Notes: generated by a model not told the origin, from the letters alone. A stretch of DNA of 64,000 nt from CAYNMC01 sp964398365 (GCA_964398365.1 CAYNMC010000021.1:1-64000), one strand, 5' to 3'; positions 1-9,368 are shown, counted from the first letter of the stretch. Translations and numbers: made by a program.

Positions 1-16
1 AAATTTTTGGCAAACA

Positions 17-919
17 TTAACTTATTAAACTAAATGATGAATATTTTAAAAGATATCTTAACTGCGTTGAAAAGCTAAGAACTTTTCTTTTTTTAAAGGG
101 ATGAGAGAAAGATAACCAGCCCTTTAAATAACCAAAAAGAAGATAAGGAATTGAAAGGAAAGAGTGATATTCAATCACAAAAATACTAAAAGAGATGATA
201 TTTTTTATTATTAATAATGGCCAAAAATAGATTGCAAAATATTTGATATTTAACCAAGCAGAATTACGGGACCAATAAAAAAGCATATCTTTTCTTAAAT
301 TTTGAGAGGGAGAGGAAGGATAATGATTAATGACAATTTTAGGTTCAAGGTGAATTTCATAACCTTGGTCAATAATTCTTAAGGATAAATCATCTTCGTG
401 TGTCCAGAGAAAGAGATCAGAATCATAATAGCCAACTTTCCTAAAAATTGTTTTGCGAAAAATGGCGGCATTGGAGGCAAGACAAAGTTTGGTTAAGTCT
501 TTTTTAAGATAATTTTCATAAATAAATTTATGGCGCTTTGGTTCATAGAGATTGGCAGAGATGACGCCTACTTTTGGTGATTTTTTAGGAAAAATTTCAA
601 CAATTTGAGTCAAAGTTTCCGGTTTTAGCGTACAATCATCGTCTAACGTTAAGATATATTCCCCTCTAGCATTAGCTAAGCCAAGGTTATAAGCTAAAAC
701 CCCGAGATTGCCGGGCATACCAAAATAACGTACTTCAGGGAATTCTTTTAAGATTATCTCTCTTAGTTGTGGTTTTTGACTATTATCAACTAACAGGATT
801 TCATAATTTTTATAATTTGATTGCTGGATTGATTTAAGTAAAGCCTTAAGTTTTTTAACTCTTTTTGGTCCAGCAACAACGACGATACTGATTAAAACTT
901 GTTTCTTTTTTTTGCTCAT
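17..919 (-). CDS. GT2 family glycosyltransferase
   Basis: Probable membrane-associated glycosyltransferase of family GT2 that moves a sugar from a nucleotide donor during surface glycan synthesis. The N-terminal half shows the GT-A pattern: a beta strand ending in VDNS, a GNLGVLAYNLG loop, and an acidic LTLDDDC motif that should bind metal and nucleotide. An HEDDLSLRI segment further on fits the acceptor/base region of rhamnosyl-type GT2 enzymes. The last 80 residues are hydrophobic with one or two likely membrane segments. The length (300 aa) is normal. A TAAGAT -10 preceded by TGA lies 9 bases upstream of the start. The gene is divergent from the acetyltransferase at 984. Donor and acceptor cannot be told from sequence. 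Confidence 0.88.
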   Translation of the reverse strand: MSKKKKQVLISIVVVAGPKRVKKLKALLKSIQQSNYKNYEILLVDNSQKPQLREIILKEFPEVRYFGMPGNLGVLAYNLGLANARGEYILTLDDDCTLKPETLTQIVEIFPKKSPKVGVISANLYEPKRHKFIYENYLKKDLTKLCLASNAAIFRKTIFRKVGYYDSDLFLWTHEDDLSLRIIDQGYEIHLEPKIVINHYPSSPSQNLRKDMLFYWSRNSAWLNIKYFAIYFWPLLIIKNIISFSIFVIEYHSFLSIPYLLFGYLKGWLSFSHPFKKRKVLSFSTQLRYLLKYSSFSLIS

Positions 920-983
920 TCTTTGTAGATCTTATCATTTTTCTTTTAATAATAAACAGTTTTTGTTATACTTATATCGCTTT

Positions 984-1520
984 ATGCTCCAAGGAAAGAA
1001 AATCGTGCTTAAAATTCTGGAAAAAAGACACCTAAGACAACTTCGTTTTTTACGCAATCAACCGCAAACCAACTATTACTTGACTTCAATCGTGCCTATT
1101 TCTGAGGCTAAACAACAAGTATGGTTTAAAAAAATTAGTTTGGATGAAACGAAGATGTATTTTGCGATTGAAGATTACCACAAAAAATTTTTAGGAATAG
1201 TACGCTGTGATGAATGGGATAAAATTAACCGAAGTATTAGGGTAGGCATTGATATTGTTCCGGAATTAAGAAGACAGGGTATTGCTACCGAAGCTTATGA
1301 ACTTCTTTTTAAATATTTATTTAGAGATTTAGGTATTCATCGAGTTTGGTTATTGGTAGCCGATTTCAATCAACCAGCCTATGCTCTTTATCAAAAGTTG
1401 GGCTTTAAATTGGAAGGTAAACAGAGAGAAGCTTTATATAGAGATAATAAATTTCATCATTATTTAATGATGAGTCTTTTAAAAAGCGAATATGAGAAAA
1501 GATATTGCTCCCGAAGCTGA
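984..1520 (+). CDS. GNAT family N-acetyltransferase (amino-sugar type)
   Basis: Acetyl-CoA-dependent acyltransferase of the GNAT fold. The VPELRRQGIATEAYELLF stretch is the R/Q-x-x-G-x-G/A acetyl-CoA pyrophosphate loop, and NQPAYALYQKLGFKLEG is the typical motif-B end. I start at the ATG at 984 (MLQGKK), because the 24 upstream codons look unlike a GNAT N-terminus; a TGTTATACT extended -10 sits at 964-972. It overlaps the following DegT-type aminotransferase by 29 bases. That pairing is typical of making N-acylated amino sugars (a sugar aminated by the DegT enzyme, then acetylated). The substrate is an inference from context; ribosomal-protein acetylation (RimJ-like) is the alternative. Confidence 0.82.
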   Translation: MLQGKKIVLKILEKRHLRQLRFLRNQPQTNYYLTSIVPISEAKQQVWFKKISLDETKMYFAIEDYHKKFLGIVRCDEWDKINRSIRVGIDIVPELRRQGIATEAYELLFKYLFRDLGIHRVWLLVADFNQPAYALYQKLGFKLEGKQREALYRDNKFHHYLMMSLLKSEYEKRYCSRS

Positions 1521-2619
1521 TCTAATCACTCTTTTTAAAGTTTTTATGTCGCCTAGGGTAATCACTCCCTTAAAGGAAGTTTTATTTTCCGGTTACATTG
1601 GCCAAGGAAAAAAAGTAGAAGAATTTGAAAATAAATTAGCAAAATTTATAAAAAACCCCTTAATTCTTACGGTTAACAGTGGTACTTCCGCAATCCATTT
1701 GGCTCTCAGATTGATAAACCTTAAACCAGGTGATGAGGTAATTACTACTCCCATGACTTGTACGGCTACCAATTGGCCGATTTTAGCCCATGGTGGCAGA
1801 ATAGTTTGGGCGGACATTAATCCAAACACAGGCAATATTGACCCTCAGAGTATTGCCAAATGTATTAATAAAAAAACTAAAGCAATTTTGGTAGTTGATT
1901 GGGGAGGTTACCCGGTTGATATAGATCAAATTAAAAAAATTGCCGGGAAACTGCCGGTGATTGAGGATGCCGCTCATGCTTTTGGTGCCAAATATAAAAA
2001 ACGAATGGTTGGTCAAACTGCTGATTTTACCTGTTTTTCTTTTCAGGCAATTAAGACCTTAACTACAGTTGATGGTGGTGCCTTGGCGGTGAAAAAAGAA
2101 AGTGATTATCAAAAAGCGAAACTGTTACGTTGGTATGGGATTGATCGCGAGAAAAGAACTCAGTACGATCGTATTGAGATTGATGTTAAAGATTGGGGCT
2201 ATAAATTTCATATGAATGATGTCAATGCGACTATTGGCATAGAAAACTTTAAGTTCCTTAAAAAAAATCTTCAGAAACAAAGAGAGCATGCCTACTATTA
2301 CAGGAAAAAATTGAAAGGTTTAAGCAAAATTACTTTACTTGAAGAAGAGAAAGATTTCTTATCAACTTATTGGTTGTTTACCTTAAAAGTTAAAAACAGG
2401 AATAAATTTTTACAATATATGGGACAAAAAAGAATTATGGTTTCTCAAGTTCATCGGCGCAATGACACGCATCCAGTTGTGAAAGAGTATCAAAGAAGCT
2501 TACCGGGAGTTGATGAGTTCTCCAAAGAAATGGTTTGTATCCCCGTAGGTTGGTGGTTGAGTAAAAAGGAATGTCAATATATTGTAAATGCAATCCTCAG
2601 TTACGAAGAAAAGTTTTAA
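1492..2619 (+). CDS. DegT/DnrJ/EryC1/StrS family PLP-dependent sugar aminotransferase
   Basis: PLP aminotransferase that adds an amino group to a nucleotide-linked keto sugar. Visible fold-type-I marks are the NSGTSAIHLALRL cofactor loop, the DEVITTPMTCTAT segment, the VIEDAAHAFGAKY aspartate that contacts the PLP ring nitrogen, and FSFQAIKTLTTVDGGAL with the Schiff-base lysine. The 375 aa length is usual for the family. The start overlaps the acetyltransferase gene, suggesting translational coupling. The 3' end overlaps the convergent GT4 gene by 23 bases. It most likely supplies an amino sugar to the surrounding glycan cluster; the exact sugar cannot be assigned. Confidence 0.9.
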   Translation: MRKDIAPEADLITLFKVFMSPRVITPLKEVLFSGYIGQGKKVEEFENKLAKFIKNPLILTVNSGTSAIHLALRLINLKPGDEVITTPMTCTATNWPILAHGGRIVWADINPNTGNIDPQSIAKCINKKTKAILVVDWGGYPVDIDQIKKIAGKLPVIEDAAHAFGAKYKKRMVGQTADFTCFSFQAIKTLTTVDGGALAVKKESDYQKAKLLRWYGIDREKRTQYDRIEIDVKDWGYKFHMNDVNATIGIENFKFLKKNLQKQREHAYYYRKKLKGLSKITLLEEEKDFLSTYWLFTLKVKNRNKFLQYMGQKRIMVSQVHRRNDTHPVVKEYQRSLPGVDEFSKEMVCIPVGWWLSKKECQYIVNAILSYEEKF

Positions 2620-3736
2620 ATTCCTTATCAGCAATCTTGCGCCAAGAATATTTGTTTAGCAATTTTTTACCTCTTTTATTGATAAAAGCTTTTCTTTTAA
2701 AAATTTCTATAATTTTATGAGCGATACCCTGATAGTCATTTTTTTCAAAAAAGAAAACTTCGTTATTTTTATAAATTTGCTGATAACAAGGCAGGTTATA
2801 GGCAAAAGCTGGTAGACCAGCTGCCACTGCTTCAAGCAAAGCTACCCCAAAACTTTCACTATGGCTTAAAAACAAGAAGATTTTACTACTTTTAATAAAG
2901 CTAAATTTTGTTAGGCCGCTTTTAAAACCCAAAAATTTTATATTTTTTGCAAGACCTTTTTGCGAAATATAATTTTTATATTTTTTGACTTCTTGGATGT
3001 CTCCTTTTCCCATAATTGTTAATTTAAAATGAGGATATTCTTTTTTGACAATGAGTAAGACTGACAGAAGATCGTAAATACCCTTCAATTCATTGATTCT
3101 TCCCAAGTAGAGGGCATCGCTTTGAAAGTCTTTTTGGGGTTGAGCCTTTTTAAGAAAATCACTTTCAATGGCATTGCCAGTAATGATGATTTTTTTTGAA
3201 GAAAATCCCCTTTTTAAAAGATAGTTTTTTAATTCGGAAGAAATAACAAAAATATAATCAGCCTTTTTCAAAAGCAACAAACTGATTTGAAAAAATAACC
3301 AAGCGAGGAATCTAATTAACAAATTACCCTTGATGATTAAAGGAACGGTATTGTCAAATACTGTTGCCCACTTGATTTTTCTTTGTTTAATTTTTAAAAA
3401 AAAGGGAAAAAGAATTAAGTCAAGCACAGAAGAAACAGAATAGACTAAATCAAATTGGTTTAATTTCTGAAAATTTTTAATTAGCAAACAGGCTTTGAGA
3501 TTTCTAGATAAGCCTTCGGTAATCAACTCAAGGCGAGTTTTAATTTTTCGGGTGTGGCTAATTTTAATCAAGTTAAAATTTTTACCAATAATTCTTAGGC
3601 TTTTTATTCTTTTTTCAAAATCAGAATTTCCCAGAAACCAGATCTCGGGCTGATATTTTTGCCAGATTTTTATTTTCATTAAAAGAGGGAGGAGAGTAGC
3701 ATTTTCTAAAGTTAAAGCGTTGATTAAAATTCTCAT
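2597..3736 (-). CDS. GT4 family glycosyltransferase
   Basis: GT-B fold glycosyltransferase of family GT4. The C-terminal donor domain shows YLGRINELKGIYDLLSVL, TIMGKGD, and the E-x7-E type motif in SHSESFGVALLEAVAAGLPAFAY, which binds the nucleotide sugar. The N-terminal acceptor domain is divergent, as usual, with a hydrophobic segment near residues 145-160 that may dock to the membrane. 379 aa is a normal length. Its start overlaps the end of the upstream radical SAM gene by 4 bases, so it belongs to the minus-strand operon that begins at 9361. The specificity is unknown. Confidence 0.88.
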   Translation of the reverse strand: MRILINALTLENATLLPLLMKIKIWQKYQPEIWFLGNSDFEKRIKSLRIIGKNFNLIKISHTRKIKTRLELITEGLSRNLKACLLIKNFQKLNQFDLVYSVSSVLDLILFPFFLKIKQRKIKWATVFDNTVPLIIKGNLLIRFLAWLFFQISLLLLKKADYIFVISSELKNYLLKRGFSSKKIIITGNAIESDFLKKAQPQKDFQSDALYLGRINELKGIYDLLSVLLIVKKEYPHFKLTIMGKGDIQEVKKYKNYISQKGLAKNIKFLGFKSGLTKFSFIKSSKIFLFLSHSESFGVALLEAVAAGLPAFAYNLPCYQQIYKNNEVFFFEKNDYQGIAHKIIEIFKRKAFINKRGKKLLNKYSWRKIADKEFKTFLRN

Positions 3737-5136
3737 GGATTTAAAAAATAAGGTTTTCTTGAAGAAACACCTTTAAAAATTAAGAAAAATAAATCTTTAA
3801 TATCTCTTTTGAATTGTTTCCAAGAAGTAAGGTCTTCTTTAAAACGGCAATAAAAGGTTTGAAAATTAAGATAAAATTTCCTATTAATTGTTTTCATCTC
3901 TTCATAAAGATAGTTTTTGTTTAGTTTAGGAGAAATATAAACAGGATAAACGCCACGATAACCCTTACCCAACTTGCCTTGGGCGAAATTATCAATTAAT
4001 TTTTGATTGATAATACCTTGTTTTTGAGCCAACTGATAAAGAGGTGAACCCGGAAAAGGAGTAGGCAAAGATAACCCTAAAAGATTAAGAGGTAAATTAA
4101 AAATCATTTTTTTTGTTTGAGCAATTTCTTTTTTGCCTTCCTGAGGATGACCTAAGATAAAGTAAGCACCGGTTTTGATTTTTAACTGCTGGCACCACCG
4201 AAAAACTTGATAAATTTGTTTATTGCTAAAATTACCCTTTTTAACTACAGTTTTTCTTATTTTTTCACTGCCTGCTTCAATACCAAAATGAATTAAGCTA
4301 CACCCCGCTTCTTTCATTTCTTGAAGTAACTTTTGGTCAACCAAATCAACGCGGGTGTTACAGTGCCAATCAAGTTTTAGACTTTCTTTTTTTACTACTT
4401 GGCAAAATTGCCAAACGATTTCTTTATTTAAAGTAAAGGTATCATCTTGAAAATCAATTTTACCCTGGCAGAAAGGATAAACCGCTTTGATTTCCTTAAT
4501 TAAATTGTCTACTGAGCGGTATCTGATTTTCTTGGAGATTGCTGGCCGACTACAATAATAACATTGATAAGGACAACCACGAGAAAACAACAATGATTCA
4601 CACCTGTTGTAAAGTTTTCTTTTAATCAATTTTTTATCAGGAAAAGGGAGATAATCAAGGTTTTCAACAATTTGTGCTTTTTGGATTTTTGGAATCGTTT
4701 TTTTTTGTTTTAATTTATGGATTGAATCAAAGAAAGTTTTTTCCGCTTCCCCGCTGATGCCATAATCAAAAAGTTTGCCAAATCTGTAGATAAAATCAGG
4801 ATCGGCGCTAAGATGAGGACCACCTAAAAATATTTTAGTTTTGAAGCGGCAGGAATTTTTAATAAATTGAGCTAAATCGACCGCGCCTTGTAATTGGGCC
4901 GTCATCGCGGTAATGCCGATGGCAAAGGGTTTAAGACGATTGAGACGTTGACCAATTTCTTTTAAAGTAAGATTTTCGGCAGGAATATCAAAAACAAGAG
5001 CTTTAAATTCTTTAGACTTTTGGTTAAGGTAGGAAGCTAAATATAATAAGCCCAAAGGTGGCACAGAAACATCCAAGGCATAAGGTCTGCCGGCGATAAA
5101 ATAAAGAGGAGGATTAAGAAAAATAATCTTTTTCAT
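3733..5136 (-). CDS. Cobalamin-binding-type radical SAM protein
   Basis: Radical SAM enzyme with an N-terminal B12-binding-like Rossmann domain (PPLGLLYLASYL, then FLGGPHLSADP) followed by the radical SAM barrel. The 4Fe-4S cluster motif is SRGCPYQCYYCSRP (C-x3-C-x2-C). Later IHFGIEAGSEKIRKTV and YFILGHPQEGKKEI are standard B12/rSAM barrel motifs. The family includes methylases and ring-modifying enzymes of lipids, sugars and cofactors. I start at the ATG at 5136 (MKKIIFLNPP): the longer frame to 5220 would overlap the upstream methyltransferase and adds residues unlike the family. The substrate is unknown; the operon suggests a glycan or lipid-linked sugar. Confidence 0.85.
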   Translation of the reverse strand: MKKIIFLNPPLYFIAGRPYALDVSVPPLGLLYLASYLNQKSKEFKALVFDIPAENLTLKEIGQRLNRLKPFAIGITAMTAQLQGAVDLAQFIKNSCRFKTKIFLGGPHLSADPDFIYRFGKLFDYGISGEAEKTFFDSIHKLKQKKTIPKIQKAQIVENLDYLPFPDKKLIKRKLYNRCESLLFSRGCPYQCYYCSRPAISKKIRYRSVDNLIKEIKAVYPFCQGKIDFQDDTFTLNKEIVWQFCQVVKKESLKLDWHCNTRVDLVDQKLLQEMKEAGCSLIHFGIEAGSEKIRKTVVKKGNFSNKQIYQVFRWCQQLKIKTGAYFILGHPQEGKKEIAQTKKMIFNLPLNLLGLSLPTPFPGSPLYQLAQKQGIINQKLIDNFAQGKLGKGYRGVYPVYISPKLNKNYLYEEMKTINRKFYLNFQTFYCRFKEDLTSWKQFKRDIKDLFFLIFKGVSSRKPYFLNP

Positions 5137-5141
5137 GATTT

Positions 5142-6038
5142 TCAAAATTTTTGTAAAATTGCATTTAATTGTAAAGCCCAAGGATTTTGGTTGATATCCT
5201 TTGCTTCCCAACGCCACCACGTTTCTTCATCAATTAAGTGTATTTTTTCTAATAATAATTGCCAAAGCTTTAAAAGATGACCATTATAAAAAATCTTTTT
5301 TATCTTGAAAAGATGATTTTTTTCGAACTTTTCTATTAAAGATTCCTTTGAGTAATGTCTTTTATGGCCGATTTTCTGATCAAAATAATAATAAATAGGC
5401 CAGAAGAATGGCCAGATTTTTCGATAGGTATTGGGCAGACAAAGATAAAGATATTTTTTTCTCTTTAAAATAGCATGGATTTGTCGAATTACCTTTTTAT
5501 CGTCTTCAATATGTTCTAAAACAGAAAGAGCAGAAATATAATCAAAAAAATCAGTTTTAAAGGGAAGGTTTTCTGCGGAAGCAACGAGAAAAGCAGTTTT
5601 TTCTTCGAGCCCTTGTTTTTTGGCGATTTTTTCAGCCTTAATGATTGCCGGTAAAGAGATATCGACGCCGAAGGCTAAACAATGGTAACGTTTCGCAGCT
5701 TCAATAACCGTATAACCGGTGTCTCCACAACCAATATCCAGATAAGTTTTTAATTTATTTTTAAAATTGATTTTAAAAACTCTTTTAAGCATGCTTAAAC
5801 GCCAATTTTCTAGCTGGTAATTTTTTGAGGACGAGGCTAAATAATGTTGATGAAAGAGACTTTGTTGACTTTTTTCTTGAGAATTTAATTTTGTTACTTT
5901 TAAAAGAACAGGAATATTTTTAATGAGATTAAAGTTAATTTGGCAACTTGGACAAATAATTTTTCTTGATTTCAAAATGAGCTTATCCTGATGACAGTAG
6001 GGACAACAAAGAAATTTTATTAACTTTTTTATTTTCAT
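5142..6038 (-). CDS. Class I SAM-dependent methyltransferase with N-terminal zinc ribbon
   Basis: The first 50 residues form a Trm112-like zinc ribbon (CPYCHQDKL and CPSCQ, two CxxC knuckles). A Rossmann methyltransferase domain follows, with motif I YLDIGCGDTGYTVIEAA, an acidic post-I residue in FGVDIS, and ALSVLEHIEDD as motif IV/V. This architecture occurs in small-molecule and glycan methyltransferases of surface clusters. It sits five bases upstream of the radical SAM gene in the minus-strand operon and overlaps the end of the preceding GT2 gene by 4 bases. The target is unknown. Confidence 0.85.
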   Translation of the reverse strand: MKIKKLIKFLCCPYCHQDKLILKSRKIICPSCQINFNLIKNIPVLLKVTKLNSQEKSQQSLFHQHYLASSSKNYQLENWRLSMLKRVFKINFKNKLKTYLDIGCGDTGYTVIEAAKRYHCLAFGVDISLPAIIKAEKIAKKQGLEEKTAFLVASAENLPFKTDFFDYISALSVLEHIEDDKKVIRQIHAILKRKKYLYLCLPNTYRKIWPFFWPIYYYFDQKIGHKRHYSKESLIEKFEKNHLFKIKKIFYNGHLLKLWQLLLEKIHLIDEETWWRWEAKDINQNPWALQLNAILQKF

Positions 6039-7033
6039 TTATAGTTAAAACTAATCCTTTTTAACAACTTTGAATTAAGATGGTTTTTATAGAAATCGGT
6101 GAGAGGAATTAGAAGAAATGATGGTAGACTTAAAGACAAGAGGACAAAAAACCAAAACAAAAGATTAAAAATATTCGCCGGTCGATATTTTAATAAAAGA
6201 TAAATTTCTCTTAAGAGATATTTATATCCTGCATAATTTCTGATTTGGATTAAGCCTACATAGTTATTGGCGATAAAATTTTTAAGACAATAATTTCTTA
6301 AATTTTTAAATTTTTTTTCCGGAAAAACAAAATTAAATAAATCTACCCAGCTTTGCAAAGGTGATTTATAATAAATACTTTTCAAATGTCGTGTTTGACT
6401 ACTGCGAATTCTTACTGCCACCGTGTAATCTTTTAAAAAGACAACTGGGTGAGTCTTAAAAATGGTTGCAAAAGGCAGAACGTGACAAGTAAAAATGTCT
6501 TTTCCGCAAGAAACCTGGAGATATTTTTTACGTAAGGCCAATCCTGATAATTGATCCAGAGTTTTAAAAACAGCAACTACTCTTTTAAGGTTATCATTAA
6601 TTCTAACTAACTCATTCTTATTGGGATTTAATTGTTTTTTAGCTCTTACAGGTTGCTTGAAAGTTTCATCAAACCAAAAATAAGGCCTCGTCACAGCTCC
6701 GATGGCTTCTGATTGAGTAAAGGCTTGATAAGTTTTCAAAAGGGCATCATGGGCAAGAATATCATCTTGAGCCATAAGATAAATAATTTCACCTCTACAT
6801 TTCGAAAGACATCTTTTTAGGTTTTGCGGATAACCAAGATTTTTTTTGTTTTGAGAGTATTTAATTCTTTTATCCTTAAAACTTTTAATAATTTCTAAAG
6901 TGGTATCGCTAGATCGGTCATCAACAATGATTAATTCATAACTTTTAAAATTCTGGTTTAAGATACTTTTTAAAGTCTCACCGATAAATTTGGCGCCGTT
7001 ATAAGTTGGCATGCAGATGCTGATTTTACTCAT
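6035..7033 (-). CDS. GT2 family glycosyltransferase
   Basis: GT-A fold family 2 glycosyltransferase. It opens with ISICMPTYNGAKFIGETLKSILNQ, the canonical GT2 start, followed by IIVDDRSSD (first acidic motif) and YLMAQDDIL (donor/metal site). The C-terminal part contains a hydrophobic segment (LLFWFFVLLSLSLPSFLLIPL) that probably anchors it in the membrane. 332 aa. It overlaps its upstream neighbour by 8 bases and its downstream neighbour by 4, so it is translationally coupled in the glycan operon. The sugar is unknown. Confidence 0.9.
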   Translation of the reverse strand: MSKISICMPTYNGAKFIGETLKSILNQNFKSYELIIVDDRSSDTTLEIIKSFKDKRIKYSQNKKNLGYPQNLKRCLSKCRGEIIYLMAQDDILAHDALLKTYQAFTQSEAIGAVTRPYFWFDETFKQPVRAKKQLNPNKNELVRINDNLKRVVAVFKTLDQLSGLALRKKYLQVSCGKDIFTCHVLPFATIFKTHPVVFLKDYTVAVRIRSSQTRHLKSIYYKSPLQSWVDLFNFVFPEKKFKNLRNYCLKNFIANNYVGLIQIRNYAGYKYLLREIYLLLKYRPANIFNLLFWFFVLLSLSLPSFLLIPLTDFYKNHLNSKLLKRISFNYK

Positions 7034-7865
7034 GGTTATTAAGAGCTTTTAAAAACTGAAAACCAATTAAGAGTTTAAGGAAATACATTCCTAAAGTTAA
7101 GAGAGGTTGTTTGCATAATTTTTTCCACTTATTTTTTTTCCAGAAAACTTCAAAATATCGATACTTAAAGCCAAATTGTTTTTTTATATCACCATCATTT
7201 TTACCCCATTTCTTAATATATTTACGAAAACTTTTAGCATAATAGTTTTTCTTTTTGAGATAGCTTATTAAGCTAAGATTTTCCTGGTGATGATAAATTA
7301 CAGAATTGGGTTTATTTAAAATTGCCGTTTGGCCAATTTTTCTGATTCTTTTATCCAAATCCCAGTCTTCGGGACCGGTTAGACTTTCATCAAAACCACC
7401 AGCTTTTATAAATATCGGTTTTTTTATAAATCTGACCGCATCAATTACGGTGCCCGTATAAAAGCTGCGTTCAAAATTACGGACACGGGCCCAGTAAGAA
7501 TTGCCAATAATAATTTCGGGAATATACAAAGCCGCAAGATTACTATTTTCCAATTTTAAAACAGCCTGCTTAATAAGTTGAGTCGCTAGACTCATATCGG
7601 CATCCAAATAAAAAATATATTTTCCTTTGGCTTTTTTTATACCGAAATTTCTTTGGACAGAACGTTCACCGCCCTTAGTATAAACTTTACTGGTGTAATT
7701 TTTAGCAATAATTTTGGTTTTATCGCAGGAAAAATTATCTACAACAATAATTTCAATTTTTTCTTTCGGATAATTTTGTTTTTTTAAACTTTCAAGACAC
7801 CTGCCTATTTGTTTTTCTTCATTTTTAGTGGTGATAATAATAGAAACTAAAGGATATGATTTCAT
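7026..7865 (-). CDS. GT2 family glycosyltransferase
   Basis: Second GT2 of the operon. SIIITTKNEEKQIGRCLESLKKQ is the nucleotide-binding start, IIVVDNFSCDKT the first acidic motif, and FYLDADMSL the DxD-type metal site. AGGFDESLTGPEDWDLDKRI carries the ED-type acceptor/base motif. The C-terminus has a short amphipathic or membrane segment. It overlaps the radical SAM gene upstream by 4 bases. It is shorter (279 aa) than the neighbouring GT2 and lacks its long membrane tail. Confidence 0.9.
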   Translation of the reverse strand: MKSYPLVSIIITTKNEEKQIGRCLESLKKQNYPKEKIEIIVVDNFSCDKTKIIAKNYTSKVYTKGGERSVQRNFGIKKAKGKYIFYLDADMSLATQLIKQAVLKLENSNLAALYIPEIIIGNSYWARVRNFERSFYTGTVIDAVRFIKKPIFIKAGGFDESLTGPEDWDLDKRIRKIGQTAILNKPNSVIYHHQENLSLISYLKKKNYYAKSFRKYIKKWGKNDGDIKKQFGFKYRYFEVFWKKNKWKKLCKQPLLTLGMYFLKLLIGFQFLKALNNHE

Positions 7866-9361
7866 TTCTTTTCAGAAAAATCCAATAATTTACTGGGTAA
7901 TTTTAAGCCCAAACGAAGGTAATAGCTAAAAACATCCAAATCTGTTAAAGCTTCTTGCGCTTTTCTTATTAAAAAAGACAGCGAAAAGATAGATTTATAG
8001 AAATCCTGAATGATTTTTTTTAATTCTTCATCGGTTAAAGGTGTATGTAAAACTGACTGTTGCATATCATATTTATTCCAATCTTCAGTTTTTAACCAAC
8101 CATTTTTTTTTGCTTCTTTGAAAAGTGGTGTGCCGGGATAGGGAATTACCAAGGTGGCCTGCAAACTGTCAATAAGATTGTTTTTAAATAATTTTTTGAC
8201 AAAGTTAAGAGTGTTTAAGATATCTTGTTTTGTTTCCCAGGGGTAACCAATCATGACTGTCAGATGAGGTTTGAGGCCGGCTTGTTTGGCCAAGCTAAGA
8301 TTTTTTTCAACCGTTTCGATTTTAAGATTTTTGTTGAGCTTATCCAAAGTTTTTTGATTGCTAGACTCCAAACCATAGAGAATAAGACGAAAACCAGCTT
8401 TAGCCATTAATTGATAATCCTGCGGCGTTAAGCCAGCGTTTAAACGCATATTACAGTTGATGTGGATTTTTTTAGCATAACCTTTTTTAATCATTCCTTG
8501 ACAAAATTCTTTTAACCACTCGCCGACTGGAAAAGTACCGGAGTCGTCCATAATTTCCTTAATTTGATATTTTTCTATGAGTTGGCCGATTTCATCTAAG
8601 GCTCTTTGGGGTTGTATTACCCGCCATTGAGGATAAAGTATAGTCCAACTACAGAAAGTGCAACGGCCCCACCAGCAATCGCGAGCAAACATCGTATAAG
8701 TGCCAGGGAGGCGCAAATAATTGGAGTTATTATAGGCGTAAAGTTGCCAGCGCGTCAGATCTCGATCAATAAACGGCAGTGTGTTTAAATTGTGATTGAG
8801 TTTAAATTTTCCAGTAGTAATAATTTTTTTATCTTCTATTTTTAATTTTGATTTTTGATTTTTGATTTTTGCATTTTTTCTATACAAAATTCCCGGCTCT
8901 AATTTTTCTTTTTTAGTCAGATGATTAAGAAGATTGAGAAGTAAAAAATCATAATCACCGCCAGTAATTACATAATCGACTTGAGAATTCTTAAATGATT
9001 CTTCAGGCATTGCTGTCACATGGTCTCCCACTAAGATAATTTTGATTTTTAATTTTTGTTTTTTGATTTTATTAATGATTTGCCAGTGTTTTTTAATAAC
9101 CGGAGTTTTGGTTTCCAAGAGCAAAATATCAGGATTAATTTTTCTTAAATCATTTTGCCATCGTGAATAGGTTTGGTTGCTATTAATGCCGTCCAACCAA
9201 TAGACTTGATAACTATTTTCCTTCAACATGGTCGCGGCGTAAGCCGGAATCATGGGATAAGCAGTCCAAGGCGAATGGACCCATTGAAATTGCCGATTTT
9301 GTCCAAGAAGAGGAATGCCCTTTTTTGAAGCAAGTGGCGGATAACCAAAAACAACTTTCAT
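7862..9361 (-). CDS. Cobalamin-binding-type radical SAM protein (operon leader)
   Basis: First gene of the minus-strand glycan operon. An N-terminal B12-binding-like domain (YPMIPAYAATMLKENSYQVYWLDG, ILVGDHVTAMPEESF) precedes the radical SAM barrel, whose cluster motif is CWWGRCTFCSW (C-x4-C-x2-C). Later ILYGLESSNQKTLDKL and TVMIGYPWETKQD match B12/rSAM enzymes of the BchE/HpnJ type. Residues around 160-175 and 110-120 are unusual lysine-rich stretches (see findings). The start at 9361 lies 7 bases from a TATAAT hexamer on the same strand. The substrate is unknown. Confidence 0.85.
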   Translation of the reverse strand: MKVVFGYPPLASKKGIPLLGQNRQFQWVHSPWTAYPMIPAYAATMLKENSYQVYWLDGINSNQTYSRWQNDLRKINPDILLLETKTPVIKKHWQIINKIKKQKLKIKIILVGDHVTAMPEESFKNSQVDYVITGGDYDFLLLNLLNHLTKKEKLEPGILYRKNAKIKNQKSKLKIEDKKIITTGKFKLNHNLNTLPFIDRDLTRWQLYAYNNSNYLRLPGTYTMFARDCWWGRCTFCSWTILYPQWRVIQPQRALDEIGQLIEKYQIKEIMDDSGTFPVGEWLKEFCQGMIKKGYAKKIHINCNMRLNAGLTPQDYQLMAKAGFRLILYGLESSNQKTLDKLNKNLKIETVEKNLSLAKQAGLKPHLTVMIGYPWETKQDILNTLNFVKKLFKNNLIDSLQATLVIPYPGTPLFKEAKKNGWLKTEDWNKYDMQQSVLHTPLTDEELKKIIQDFYKSIFSLSFLIRKAQEALTDLDVFSYYLRLGLKLPSKLLDFSEKK

Positions 9362-9368
9362 TAATCAT

